Positions 43,272 to 53,370 of a stretch of DNA of 64,000 bases are shown in pieces. Positions within the stretch are counted from its first letter, which is position 1, and the number at the start of each line of letters is the position of its first letter. The position numbers and the translations under genes are program-made. Source of the stretch: Bradyrhizobium sp. AUGA SZCCT0158 (GTDB lineage: Bacteria > Pseudomonadota > Alphaproteobacteria > Rhizobiales > Xanthobacteraceae); NCBI RefSeq assembly GCF_018130065.1, contig NZ_JAFCME010000002.1, positions 186,001 to 250,000 on the forward strand, read 5' to 3'. The notes under the pieces were generated by a model. It did not search any database and had not been told where the DNA came from. It saw only the letters and a list, made by a program, of their open reading frames with translations.

Positions 43272-44273
43272 CTACTCCACACCGGCTTCATCAGGCGTGA
43301 ACTCATAGACCGACGAGCAGAACTCGCAGGTCACCACCACCTTGCCGTCCTTGACCATTTCCGCGCGGTCCTGCGGCTGGAAGCTTTTCAGCATCGATGA
43401 CACCGCGTCGCGCGAGCAGGAGCATTGCGCGCGCAGGGCTAACGGCGTGAACACGCGCACGCCGCGTTCGTGGAACAGGCGATATAACAAGCGCTCGCCC
43501 GACAAATCCGGATCGAGCAGTTCGACATCCTCGACGGTCGAGATCAGCGACTGGCCTTCGACCCAGGCGTCGTCTTCGGCCACCGCATGCGTCACGGCGC
43601 CTTCCGGCGCATCGCCGGGATCGAGGTCGGCCTGCCGCGCCCGCTCAGGCGCCTGGGGCAAGAATTGCAGCAGCATGCCGCCGGCGCGCCAGCGGTGTTT
43701 CGGACCGTCGCCGCTGCCGCGCCATTCCTCGCCGACCGCAAGCCGCACGCGGGTCGGGATCTGTTCGGAGCGCAGGAAATATTCATGCGCGGCGTCTTCG
43801 AGATTGCCGCCTTCCAGCGCCACCAGGCCTTGATAGCGGCTCATGTCCGCGCCCTGGTCGATGGTCATCGCCAGATGACCGTTGCCGAGCAACGCACCCG
43901 AATCCTGCCCCTCCTTCAGCCGCGTCGCATCGAAGCGCGCATAGGCGCGCAGCCGATCCGGCAGCTGGAAATCCACGATCAGGAACGACACCGGGCCGTC
44001 GGTCTGGGTCTGCAGGATGAAGCGGCCGTCGAACTTCAGGGACGAACCAAGCAGCGTCGCCAGCACGATGGCCTCGCCGAGCAGCTTGCAGACCGGCGCC
44101 GGGTAATCGTGCTTGGTCAGAATGTCGTCGAGCGCCGGGCCGAGCCGGGTCAGCCGTCCGCGCAGGTCGAGCGCATTGACCTCGAACGGCAACGCCGCGT
44201 CGTCGATGGGAACCGCCGATGGCGCGCGGATCGGCGCTGAGGCCGTGATTTTGATGTCGGGGGATTGAGTCAT
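43272..44273 (-). CDS. hslO: Hsp33 family redox-regulated chaperone
   Basis: A 333-residue chaperone that is activated by oxidation and unfolding of its C-terminal zinc centre. The zinc ligands are CSCS (near residue 285) and CEFC (near 317), giving the CxC...CxxC pattern. The N-terminal domain shows LGEAIVLATLLGSSLKFDGR and YFLRSEQIPTRVRLAVG. The linker and thermolabile hinge lie between. It protects proteins from aggregation under oxidative stress. It is alone on its strand between repeats. Confidence 0.95.
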   Translation of the reverse strand: MTQSPDIKITASAPIRAPSAVPIDDAALPFEVNALDLRGRLTRLGPALDDILTKHDYPAPVCKLLGEAIVLATLLGSSLKFDGRFILQTQTDGPVSFLIVDFQLPDRLRAYARFDATRLKEGQDSGALLGNGHLAMTIDQGADMSRYQGLVALEGGNLEDAAHEYFLRSEQIPTRVRLAVGEEWRGSGDGPKHRWRAGGMLLQFLPQAPERARQADLDPGDAPEGAVTHAVAEDDAWVEGQSLISTVEDVELLDPDLSGERLLYRLFHERGVRVFTPLALRAQCSCSRDAVSSMLKSFQPQDRAEMVKDGKVVVTCEFCSSVYEFTPDEAGVE

Positions 44274-44342
44274 GGCGCTTTATCTGGGGTCGGCAGAAGT
44301 GAATCGAAAGGGGTTGCAGTGAACGCGAGTGTCACGTCAGAC

Positions 44343-44486
44343 GTCGTCCCGGCCTAGTGCGCAGTTGCGCACGGGGGCCGGGACCCATAACCACCGGCGG
44401 TAATCGTTTTACACGCTGATCGTTATCTTCCTCTTTTCGACAACCGGGGCCGCGGCGTATGGGTCCCGGCCTTCGCCGGGACGACA
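44343..44486. repeat. Intergenic palindromic repeat, family B (copy 4)
   Basis: GTCGTCCCGGCCTAGTGCGC at the left and GGTCCCGGCCTTCGCCGGGACGAC at the right; the left arm carries a small extra hairpin (TGCGCAGTTGCGCA). It lies between the argF stop and the hslO start. Confidence 0.85.
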
Positions 44487-44500
44487 ACCAAACTGCAGCG

Positions 44501-45426
44501 CTACGCCACTTCGTTAAAACACCAGGCCAGAATGCCTTTCTGCGCATGCAGGCGGTTTTCGGCTTCGTCGAACACCACCGATTGCGGGCCGTCGATCACC
44601 TCGTCGGTGACCTCCTCACCGCGATGGGCGGGCAGGCAGTGCATGAACAGCGCATCAGGCTTGGCCAGCGACATCAGCTGGGCGTTGACCTGGTAGGGCT
44701 TGAGCACGTTGTGGCGATGCTCGCCGTCCTTGTCGCCCATCGACACCCAGGTGTCGGTCACGACGCAGTCGGCGCCGGCGACGGCGGCTTCCGGGTCGTT
44801 GCCGAGCACGATCGGCGCCTGCGTCGCCTTGATCCAGTCCTTCATCGCCTTGTTCGGCGCGAGCTGCGGCGGGGTCGCCACGTTCAGTTTGAACTTCAAA
44901 CGCTCCGCCGCATGCGCCCATGACGCCAGCACGTTATTGTCATCGCCGGTCCAGGCCACGGTGCGGCCCTCGATCGAACCGCGATGCTCCTCGAACGTCA
45001 TCAGGTCAGCCATCACCTGGCAGGGATGCGATCGCCGGGTCAGCCCGTTGATGACGGGCACGGTGGCGTTGGCGGCAAGCTCCAGCAGCGCATCGTGGTT
45101 GAGGATGCGGATCATGATCGCATCGACGTAACGCGACAGCACGCGCGCGGTATCGGCAATGGTCTCGCCGCGCCCGAGCTGCATTTCCGCGCCGGTCAGC
45201 ATGATGGCCTCGCCGCCGAGCTGGCGCATACCGACGTCGAACGAGACCCGGGTGCGGGTCGACGGCCGTTCGAAGATCATCGCCAGGGTCTTGCCCTCAA
45301 GCGGCTTTCTGGGCGTTTCATGCGCCTTCAGCTTCGCCTTCATGGCGACGCTCAGGTCCAGCATGTTGCGCAATTCCTTCGGCGGCAGCTCGCTGATATC
45401 GAGAAAGTGACGTAGGGACTTGCTCA

Positions 45427-45427
<1 letters not shown>
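44501..45427 (-). CDS. argF: Ornithine carbamoyltransferase
   Basis: A 308-residue enzyme that makes citrulline from ornithine and carbamoyl phosphate in arginine synthesis. The carbamoyl phosphate site is [12 protein letters not shown] with S-T-R-T-R, and the ornithine site is seen as SMGDKD in the SMG loop and [11 protein letters not shown] with the catalytic Cys. Its ATG shares one base with the argD stop (TGATG), so translation is coupled. A GTG one codon upstream is an alternative. Confidence 0.97.
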
Positions 45428-46638
<1,211 letters not shown>

Positions 46639-46711
46639 CACTGACGGTTAGAGACCGGCCACATAGCGTGCATTGGTGCGAACGCGGCACAGCCGGTCTT
46701 GCGAAAACAAA

Positions 46712-46738
46712 ACGTGCCGCCTTTTCGGGGCGGCACGT
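46712..46738 (-). promoter_or_regulatory. Hairpin with terminator form at the 5' end of the argD mRNA
   Basis: On the minus strand ACGTGCCGCC, loop CCGAAAA, GGCGGCACGT (perfect 10-base stem) followed by TTTGTTTTC. It begins at or within a few bases of the predicted transcript start, so it could be an RNA-stabilising 5' hairpin, an attenuator, or the end of a very short transcript. Confidence 0.6.
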
Positions 46739-46745
46739 GACAGGC

Positions 46746-46773
46746 ATTCTATGCTGGCTTTGGACCGTGTCAA
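46746..46773 (-). promoter_or_regulatory. Predicted sigma-70-type promoter of argDF
   Basis: On the minus strand TTGACA (46773-46768), 16 bases, TAGAAT (46751-46746). The match to consensus is close. It gives a start near 46739 and a leader of about 100 bases before argD. Confidence 0.7.
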
Positions 46774-47114
46774 CACGCCTAAAAACGGCTTTCCTGCAGT
46801 GCAGGATAAAGCAATCCGTAGCATTCCGGTGCCGTGGAAAACTCTAATTGCAATGCATAAATACCGGAACATGTGGACGCACGGACGCGGACTCTTGCGC
46901 CAGAGTCCCGCCATATTGTAGCGTCTGGGCTGTCGGGTACGACATCTCGTGCGGAAGTACTGACCCCTAGAGTCCATTTTGTAAGGCGTAAACGTTCGGG
47001 CGGCTTTTATGCGCCCGGCGAGGGCTAAGGGATTCTGCCCGCTGGGATTTTTGAGAATTGGCATCGCCAGCGCTGCCCCCCAATTGGCCGGCTCTGTGCG
47101 AAGGGAAGAATGCG
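46774..47114. other. argD-gcrA intergenic region with clustered GANTC sites
   Basis: No gene seen. The stretch holds GANTC sites at 46890-46894, 46903-46907, 46970-46974 and 47031-47035. The first two lie in the perfect inverted repeat GGACTCT-TGCGCC-AGAGTCC (46889-46908). GANTC is the target of the CcrM methylase, and GcrA acts at methylated GANTC promoters, so it may mark the gcrA control region. Confidence 0.55.
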
Positions 47115-47624
47115 ATGACGGTATTGACCTGGTCCGACGAGCGCGTCGAGCAGCTTAAGAAGCTCTGGGAGGGCGGACTTTCCGCCAGCCAGATCGCCGC
47201 GGAACTCGGAAATGTGACGCGAAATGCAGTGATCGGCAAAGTGCACCGGCTGGGTCTTTCCGGCCGTGCCAAGAGCCCGTCCTCGGCCGCGCCGCGTCAG
47301 CGCAAGGCGCGCCCCGCCCAGCAGATGATGCGGGTGGCGCGCCCGGTGTCGCGCGGCAACACCGCGCTGGCCCACGCCTTCGAGGTGGAGATGGAGCCGG
47401 ATCCGGTCGCCTACGACAATGTGGTGCCGATGAGCCAGCGGCTGACGCTGCTCGAATTGAACGAGGCCACCTGCCACTGGCCGATCGGCGATCCCTCCAG
47501 CTCGGAATTCTTTTTCTGCGGCGGCAAGGCGCTCACCAGCCTGCCCTATTGCGCACATCACTCGCGCATCGCCTATCAGCCGGCCTCCGATCGCCGCCGC
47601 CCGGCGCCGAAGCCGACGCGCTAG
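47115..47624 (+). CDS. gcrA: GcrA family cell cycle regulator
   Basis: A 169-residue cell cycle regulator. The N-terminal helix-turn-helix is WSDERVEQLKKLWEGGLSAS, then QIAAELGNVTRNAVIGKVHR, exactly the GcrA signature. A basic linker (about residues 52-75) leads to the C-terminal sigma-70-interacting domain with ATCHWPIGDPSSSEFFFCGG and YCAHHSRIAYQP. GcrA stimulates sigma-70 promoters carrying methylated GANTC sites. The ATG at 47115 follows AAGGGAAG. Confidence 0.96.
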   Translation: MTVLTWSDERVEQLKKLWEGGLSASQIAAELGNVTRNAVIGKVHRLGLSGRAKSPSSAAPRQRKARPAQQMMRVARPVSRGNTALAHAFEVEMEPDPVAYDNVVPMSQRLTLLELNEATCHWPIGDPSSSEFFFCGGKALTSLPYCAHHSRIAYQPASDRRRPAPKPTR

Positions 47625-47654
47625 GAGCGCGCGGCGTTACGACGAATATTTGCC

Positions 47655-47779
47655 GTCGTCCCGGCCTTGAGCCGGGACCCATAACCACCGATGGCCGTGG
47701 TTATGCTTGGCTGGAGCTCCAGCCTTTTTAGAACAATCAATATTTGTGGTTATGGGTCCCGGCTCAAGGCCGGGACGAC
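47655..47779. repeat. Intergenic palindromic repeat, family B (copy 5)
   Basis: GTCGTCCCGGCCTTGAGCCG and CGGCTCAAGGCCGGGACGAC: perfect 20-base inverted ends around GGACCCATAACCAC/GTGGTTATGGGTCC. It lies between the convergent gcrA and phoB genes. Confidence 0.9.
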
Positions 47780-47806
47780 AGCGGATATTGCTGCGCCTTA
47801 CCCGCC

Positions 47807-48508
47807 CTACTCCACCTTCGCAAACCGATCATCCAGCGCATAACCGGCGCCGCGCACGGTGCGGATCGGGTCCTGTTCGCGGCCGGGATTGAGCAGTTTG
47901 CGCAGGCGACCGATATGGACGTCGACGGTACGCTCGTCGATATAGATGTCGCGGCCCCAGACGCTATCGAGCAGTTGCTCGCGGCTGAACACGCGGCCGG
48001 GATGTTCCAGGAAAAACTCCAGCAGGCGATATTCGGTGGGGCCGAGATCAATCGGACGGCCCGAACGCGCGACGCGGCGCTTCTCGCGATCGAGTTCGAT
48101 ATCGCCATAGGTCAGCACGGTGGCCAGCCGCTCCGGGCTCGCCCGCCGCAACAGGCCCTTCACCCGCGCCAGCAGCTCCGGCACCGAAAAGGGTTTTACG
48201 ATGTAGTCGTCGGCGCCGGTCGCCAGCCCCCGCACCCGTTCGCTTTCCTCGCCGCGCGCGGTCAGCATGATGATCGGCAGCGCCTTGGTCTCCGGCCGCG
48301 CCCGCAAGCGCCGGCACAGTTCGATGCCGGACAGGCCCGGCAGCATCCAGTCCAGCACGATCAGGTCGGGCACCCGCTCCTTCAGCCTTGTATCGGCGTC
48401 GTCACCGCGGGCGACGGTTTCGACCTCATAGCCTTCGGCATCGAGGTTGTAGCGCAGAAGCGTGGTGAGCGCTTCCTCGTCTTCAACCACCAGAATGCGT
48501 GCGTTCAT
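47807..48508 (-). CDS. phoB: Phosphate regulon response regulator
   Basis: A 233-residue OmpR-family response regulator. The receiver domain has the acidic pair in VVEDEEALT, the phosphoacceptor Asp in LIVLDWMLPG (near residue 53) and Lys in DDYIVKPFSV. The C-terminal winged helix shows LGPTEYRLLEFFLEHPGRVF and RTVDVHIGRLRKLL. PhoB binds Pho boxes and activates pst and other genes under phosphate limitation. It is the last gene of the phoR-pstSCAB-phoU-phoB cluster, 72 bases after phoU. Confidence 0.96.
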   Translation of the reverse strand: MNARILVVEDEEALTTLLRYNLDAEGYEVETVARGDDADTRLKERVPDLIVLDWMLPGLSGIELCRRLRARPETKALPIIMLTARGEESERVRGLATGADDYIVKPFSVPELLARVKGLLRRASPERLATVLTYGDIELDREKRRVARSGRPIDLGPTEYRLLEFFLEHPGRVFSREQLLDSVWGRDIYIDERTVDVHIGRLRKLLNPGREQDPIRTVRGAGYALDDRFAKVE

Positions 48509-48580
48509 CTATGTCAGCCTCTTGATATCCAGTATTTTGACGCGGTGTGTTACGAACGTCTTCCGCTTCCAGTTTCGATT

Positions 48581-49297
48581 CTAGTTTCCTGGCACCGTCG
48601 TGGCGAAATTGGTCATGTCGCCCTTCGGGCGCTTGTCGAGCATCTGCTGGCCTTCGATCATGTAGAACACGGTCTCGGCGATGTTGGTGGCGTGGTCGCC
48701 GATCCGTTCGATGTTCTTGGCGCAGAACATCAGATGGATGCAGAACGAGATGTTACGCGGATCTTCCATCATGTAGGTCAGGAGCTCGCGGAACAGCGAG
48801 GTACAGATGGCGTCGACTTCCTCGTCGCCCTTCCAGACCGCCATCGCCGCCGGCAGGTCGTGCGACGCGTAGGCGTCGAGCACGGACTTGACCTGCGACT
48901 GCACCAGATCGGTCATGTGTTCGAGACCGCGGATCAGCTTCAGCGGCTGGAAATCGTTCTCCAGCGCGGCGACGCGCTTGCCCATGTTCTTGGCGAGGTC
49001 GCCGATCCGTTCCAGATCGGTGGCCACCCGCATGGCGCCGACGATCTCGCGCAGGTCGATGGCCATCGGCTGGCGGCGGGCAATCGTCAGCACCGCACGT
49101 TCCTCGATCAGGTGCTGCAGGCGGTCGATCTCGACGTCGGACGCGACGACGCGCTTGCCAAGCGCGACGTCACGGCGGATCAGGGCATCGACGGATTCGG
49201 TGATCATGCGTTCGGCAAGGCCGCCCATTTCGGCGACCAGGCGGGTCAGTTCCTGAAGATCGCTGTCGAACGCCTTCGCGGTATGTTCTGAAGCCAT
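48581..49297 (-). CDS. phoU: Phosphate signalling regulator PhoU
   Basis: A 238-residue all-helical protein made of two similar three-helix bundles. The metal-binding signature E/D-x3-D appears as VATDLERIGDLAKNMGKRV and NIERIGDHATNIAETVFYMI. PhoU links the Pst transporter to PhoR and keeps the Pho response off when phosphate is plentiful. GAGGAGA precedes the ATG at 49297, 23 bases downstream of pstB. Confidence 0.96.
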   Translation of the reverse strand: MASEHTAKAFDSDLQELTRLVAEMGGLAERMITESVDALIRRDVALGKRVVASDVEIDRLQHLIEERAVLTIARRQPMAIDLREIVGAMRVATDLERIGDLAKNMGKRVAALENDFQPLKLIRGLEHMTDLVQSQVKSVLDAYASHDLPAAMAVWKGDEEVDAICTSLFRELLTYMMEDPRNISFCIHLMFCAKNIERIGDHATNIAETVFYMIEGQQMLDKRPKGDMTNFATTVPGN

Positions 49298-49320
49298 TGT
49301 CTTCTCCTCGCGATGTGCGC

Positions 49321-50142
49321 TTAGCCGAACCGGCCGGTAATGTAATCCTGGGTGCGTCGATCGCTCGGCGAGGTGAAAATCTTGTTGGTGTCGTCGAATT
49401 CGACCAGATCGCCGAGATACATGAAGGCGGTCTTGTCCGAGACGCGCGCCGCCTGCTGCATGTTATGGGTCACGATGGCGATGGTGTAATCCTCCGCCAA
49501 CTCCGTAATCAGTTCTTCGATCTTGGCGGTCGAAATCGGGTCCAGCGCCGAGCAGGGCTCGTCGAACAGGATCACTTCCGGGCGCACCGCGACGGTGCGT
49601 GCGATGCAGAGCCGCTGTTGCTGGCCGCCGGAGAGGCTGAGGCCCGATGCATTCAGCTTGTCCTTGACCTCGTTCCACAGCGCCCCGCCACGCAACGCCT
49701 TTTCGACGCGGCCGTCCATCTCGGATTTCGAGATCTTCTCATAAAGGCGGATGCCGAAGGCGATGTTTTCGTAGATCGTCATCGGAAACGGCGTCGGCTT
49801 CTGGAACACCATGCCGACCCGGGCGCGCAGCAGATTGAGATCGAGCTTGGGGTCGAGGATGTTGGTCTGGTCGAGCATCAATTGCCCGGTCGCCTTCTGG
49901 CCCGGATACAGATCGTACATCCGGTTGAAGATCCGCAGCAGCGTCGACTTGCCGCAACCGGACGGCCCGATGAAGGCGGTGACTCGGTTGGTGCCGAGCG
50001 CGAGGTTGATGTTCTTCAGCGCGTGGTGCTCGCCGTAGTAAAAATTCAGGCCGCGCGCGGTCACTTTCGGCGGCGCGTCGGGCAAGGCGACCTGCGGAAC
50101 AGGTCCGTTCGCAGCACTCACGGATACGGAAAGATCGTTCAT
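49321..50142 (-). CDS. pstB: Phosphate ABC transporter ATPase
   Basis: A 273-residue ABC ATPase that drives phosphate uptake. Walker A is [13 protein letters not shown], the signature is [15 protein letters not shown], Walker B is [13 protein letters not shown] and the switch His is in [11 protein letters not shown]. The N-terminal extension of about 25 residues is longer than in E. coli. Its start overlaps the pstA stop by four bases (ATGA). Confidence 0.97.
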   Translation of the reverse strand: MNDLSVSVSAANGPVPQVALPDAPPKVTARGLNFYYGEHHALKNINLALGTNRVTAFIGPSGCGKSTLLRIFNRMYDLYPGQKATGQLMLDQTNILDPKLDLNLLRARVGMVFQKPTPFPMTIYENIAFGIRLYEKISKSEMDGRVEKALRGGALWNEVKDKLNASGLSLSGGQQQRLCIARTVAVRPEVILFDEPCSALDPISTAKIEELITELAEDYTIAIVTHNMQQAARVSDKTAFMYLGDLVEFDDTNKIFTSPSDRRTQDYITGRFG

Positions 50143-50984
50143 TTTGCTGTCCTCTCAGCGCCAAGGATGCGTGCGCCAATATTCAGGGCAAGTACGGTGA
50201 GGGTGATGAGCAGCGCCCCGCTCCAGGCGAGCTGCTTCCAGTATTCGTAGGGGCTCTGCACGAAGTTGTTGATGGTAACCGGCAGGTTCGCCATCGTCTT
50301 GGTCATGTCTAGGCTGAAGAACTGGTTCGACAGCGCGGTGAACAGCAGCGGCGCGGTTTCGCCGGCGACGCGGGCGGTGGCGAGCAGCACGCCGGTGATC
50401 AGCCCGGCGCGCGCGGCGCGATAGGCGATGCGCTTGATCACCAGCGAACGCGGCAGGCCGAGCGCGGATGCCGCTTCACGCAGCGGGTTGGGCACCAGGC
50501 CGAGCATGTCCTCGGTGGTACGGACCACCACGGGAATGACGATCACGGCCAGCGCCAGACAGCCGGCAAAGGCCGAGAAGCCGCCCATCGGCACCACGAC
50601 GGCGCCATAGACGAACAGGCCGATGATGATCGAGGGCGCGCTGAGCAGGATGTCGTTGATGAAGCGGATCACCGAGGTGAGCCGGTCATGCTTGCCGTAT
50701 TCTGCGAGATAGGTTCCCGCCAGCATGCCGAGCGGCGCGCCGATGCCGACGCCGATCACGGTCATCATGATCGAGCCGATGATCGCGTTGCGCAGACCGC
50801 CATCGGTCGAGCCGGGCGGCGGCGTGTCCTGGGTGAAGACGGCCAGGTTGAGGCCGGCAAGGCCGTTGTAGAACAGCGTGAACAGGATCAGCGCGAGCCA
50901 GGTCACGCCGAACAAGGCGGCGCTGATGCAGAGGCCCCGGACGATGATGTCGCCACGGCGACGGGAGGCGTAAATCGGGTTCAT
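50139..50984 (-). CDS. pstA: Phosphate ABC transporter permease PstA
   Basis: A 281-residue inner membrane permease with about six transmembrane segments. The cytoplasmic coupling loop, [20 protein letters not shown], matches the EAA motif of binding-protein-dependent permeases. Other family features are [20 protein letters not shown] and [15 protein letters not shown]. It lies three bases after pstC and overlaps pstB. Confidence 0.96.
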   Translation of the reverse strand: MNPIYASRRRGDIIVRGLCISAALFGVTWLALILFTLFYNGLAGLNLAVFTQDTPPPGSTDGGLRNAIIGSIMMTVIGVGIGAPLGMLAGTYLAEYGKHDRLTSVIRFINDILLSAPSIIIGLFVYGAVVVPMGGFSAFAGCLALAVIVIPVVVRTTEDMLGLVPNPLREAASALGLPRSLVIKRIAYRAARAGLITGVLLATARVAGETAPLLFTALSNQFFSLDMTKTMANLPVTINNFVQSPYEYWKQLAWSGALLITLTVLALNIGARILGAERTAK

Positions 50985-50987
50985 GGC

Positions 50988-51986
50988 TCAGTTCCCCGCC
51001 TTCTTTTCCAGCCGCATCAGCATCAGCCGCGCGGCCGACAGCACGAAGAACGTCAGCACGAACAGGAGCAAGCCGAGCAGGATCAGGCCGGACTGGTGCA
51101 GGCCGTCGCTCTCGGCGAATTCGGATGCGATCGCCGCCGAGATCGTGGTGCCCGGCGCGAAGATTGACGACGAGATCTTGAACGAGTTGCCGATGATGAA
51201 GGTGACCGCCATGGTTTCGCCGAGCGCGCGGCCGAGCGCCAGCATCACGCCGCCGATCACGCCGACCCTTGTGTAGGGGATCACGACATTGCGGACGACT
51301 TCCCAGGTGGTGCAGCCGACGCCGTAGGCGGCTTCCTTCAGCACCGGCGGCACCGTCTTGAAGACATCGACCGAGATCGAGGTAATGAAGGGCAGCACCA
51401 TGATCGCCAGGATCAGCGAGGCGTTGAACAGGCTGAGATAGGACGGGGGGCCTGCGAAGATGGTGCCGAGAACCGGCACGCCGTCGAAGATGCTGATCAT
51501 GAACGGCTGGAACGAGTTGGCCAAAAAAGGCCCCAGCACGAAGAAGCCCCACATGCCGTAGATGATCGAGGGAATGCCGGCGAGCAGTTCGACCGCGAGC
51601 CCGATCGGGCGGCGCAGCCAGATCGGACAGATCTCGGTCAGGAAAATCGCAATGCCGATGCCGACCGGAATGGCGATCATCATCGCGATCACGGAGGTGA
51701 TCAGCGTGCCGTAGATCGGCCCGAGCGCGCCCAGCACCGGCGGATCGGCCGACGGCGCCCAGCGCGAGGTGAACAGGAACGAGAAGCCGTATTCCCTGAT
51801 CGCAGGCCAGGCGCCGACGATCAGCGAAAGGATGATGCCGCCGAGAATAAGCAGCACCGAGATCGCGCAGGCGCGCGTGAGCCAATAGAAGGTAACGTCA
51901 CCGAGCTTGAATGCGCTGAGGGCCTTGGCGCGATCGTAAGGTCCTGCAGCTTCCATCACGTCGCTCTGAACGGCCATGTCTGCCAC
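50988..51986 (-). CDS. pstC: Phosphate ABC transporter permease PstC
   Basis: A 332-residue permease with about six transmembrane segments. Family features are PVGIGIAIFLTEICPIWLRR, LLAGIPSIIYGMWGFFVLGP and the coupling loop PPVLKEAAYGVGCTTWEVVR (EAA motif). I propose the GTG at 51986 because AGGGG lies about seven bases upstream; an ATG three codons later is the alternative. Three hairpins separate it from pstS. Confidence 0.95.
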   Translation of the reverse strand: MADMAVQSDVMEAAGPYDRAKALSAFKLGDVTFYWLTRACAISVLLILGGIILSLIVGAWPAIREYGFSFLFTSRWAPSADPPVLGALGPIYGTLITSVIAMMIAIPVGIGIAIFLTEICPIWLRRPIGLAVELLAGIPSIIYGMWGFFVLGPFLANSFQPFMISIFDGVPVLGTIFAGPPSYLSLFNASLILAIMVLPFITSISVDVFKTVPPVLKEAAYGVGCTTWEVVRNVVIPYTRVGVIGGVMLALGRALGETMAVTFIIGNSFKISSSIFAPGTTISAAIASEFAESDGLHQSGLILLGLLLFVLTFFVLSAARLMLMRLEKKAGN

Positions 51987-52127
51987 GCCAATCCCCTGTA
52001 CTGTATAGCCCAACTGCCCCGGATCCGGCGCCGGTTTTGCACCGGACTCTTGAACCAAGGCTGGTGTCCACCAAGCCCCTTGGTAACCAGACCCGCCTGT
52101 ATTCGCCCTCCTGCCCGGAGGGAAAGA

Positions 52128-52200
52128 CCCAACCCGGAAAGACCCGGGTTGGGCAGAGTGGGAGCACGCTCCCATTGTCGCCGGGCCGAACGCCGCCCGG
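52128..52200 (-). promoter_or_regulatory. Three stacked hairpins between pstS and pstC
   Basis: On the + strand numbering: CCGGGC 52181-52186 with GCCCGG 52195-52200; TGGGAGC 52159-52165 with GCTCCCA 52168-52174 (perfect, 2-base loop as written); and CCCAACCCGG 52128-52137 with CCGGGTTGGG 52144-52153 (perfect 10-base stem). They most likely act in the mRNA downstream of pstS, protecting that part or causing partial termination so that the binding protein is made in excess. Confidence 0.72.
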
Positions 52201-52216
52201 TTCTTTGTTCTTAAAT

Positions 52217-53227
52217 TCAGCTCTTGATCTCGGCCGACCAGGTCTTTTCAATCAGCTTGATCACGGGGTCCGGCATCGGGATGTAGTCGAGTTCCTCAGC
52301 CATCTTGCCGCCCTTCTCGAACGACCATTTGAAGAACTTGATGGCTTCCTGGGACGCGGCCTTGTCGGTCGCGGACTTGTGCATCAGGATGAAGGTCGCT
52401 GCGGTGATCGGCCAGGAGCCTTCGCCGGGCTGGTCGGTGAGGATCACGTAGTAGCCGGGCGCCTTCGCCCAGTCGGCGTTGGCCGCAGCAGCCTGGAACG
52501 AGGCTATCGTCGGCTGCACGGTCTTGCCGGCCTTGTTGACCATCGCGGCATGGGTCAGCTTGTTCTGCTTGGCGTAGGCGTACTCGACGTAACCGATCGC
52601 GTTCTTGGTCTGGCCGACGTTGCCGGCAACGCCTTCATTGCCCTTGGCGCCAACGCCCGTCGGCCATTCGACGGCCGTGCCGAGACCGACCTTGGTCTTC
52701 CACTCGGCGTTCGACTTCGACAGATAGTCGGTGAAGTTGAAGGTGGTGCCCGAACCGTCGGAGCGGCGGACCACGGTGATGGCGTCGGTCGGCAGCTTCA
52801 GCTTCGGATTGAGCTTGGCGATCGCGGGATCGTCCCACTTCTTGATCTTGCCGAGATAGATGTCGCCGAGCAATTCGCCCGAGAGCACGAGTTCGCCCGG
52901 CTTGATGCCTTCGAGGTTCACGACGGGGACGATCGCGCCCATCACCATCGGCCACTGCACGAGGCCGTCCTTTTCGAGGGCCTCAGCCTTCAGCGGCGCG
53001 TCGGTGGCGCCGAAGGTCACGGTCTTGGCCTGGATCTGCTTGATGCCGGCGCCCGAACCGATCGACTGGTAGTTCAGACCGTTGCCGGTCTCCTTTTTGT
53101 AGGCATCGGCCCACTTGGAATAGATCGGGAACGGGAAGGTGGCGCCCGCACCGGTGATATCGGCTGAAAACGCCGAGGTCGAGGCGGCGACGAGGCCTGC
53201 CGCGACGATTGTCTTGATGAAATTCAT
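52217..53227 (-). CDS. pstS: Phosphate-binding periplasmic protein
   Basis: A 336-residue phosphate-binding protein with signal peptide ([20 protein letters not shown]). The mature protein begins [20 protein letters not shown] and has the phosphate-site loops [14 protein letters not shown] and [21 protein letters not shown] chose the ATG at 53227 because GGAGA precedes it and the signal peptide starts there. A Pho box lies about 100 bases upstream. Confidence 0.97.
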   Translation of the reverse strand: MNFIKTIVAAGLVAASTSAFSADITGAGATFPFPIYSKWADAYKKETGNGLNYQSIGSGAGIKQIQAKTVTFGATDAPLKAEALEKDGLVQWPMVMGAIVPVVNLEGIKPGELVLSGELLGDIYLGKIKKWDDPAIAKLNPKLKLPTDAITVVRRSDGSGTTFNFTDYLSKSNAEWKTKVGLGTAVEWPTGVGAKGNEGVAGNVGQTKNAIGYVEYAYAKQNKLTHAAMVNKAGKTVQPTIASFQAAAANADWAKAPGYYVILTDQPGEGSWPITAATFILMHKSATDKAASQEAIKFFKWSFEKGGKMAEELDYIPMPDPVIKLIEKTWSAEIKS

Positions 53228-53326
53228 GGCTGGTCTCCATCTGGTGAGCGAAGCGCCTGTTAACGCCCGATCGCGCTCACGCCGCATCCGTTTAGGTGCG
53301 GTCAGTAGAGCTTTTACGAAGGTTCG

Positions 53327-53344
53327 ATGACAGTTGGATGACAC
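53327..53344 (-). promoter_or_regulatory. Pho box upstream of pstS
   Basis: On the minus strand GTGTCATCCAACTGTCAT: two TGTCAT direct repeats 11 bases apart, against the consensus CTGTCATAWAWCTGTCAT. It lies between the phoR stop and pstS, about 100 bases before the pstS start, so pstSCAB-phoU-phoB can be activated by PhoB independently of phoR. Confidence 0.9.
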
Positions 53345-53370
53345 TCTCAAGCGATTGAAATCGCTAGAGT

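Noticed and set aside
47744..49291. A 515-codon plus-strand open frame
   Set aside because: It is antisense to phoB and phoU, both well supported, and reads as Arg/His/Gln-rich sequence without domain features.
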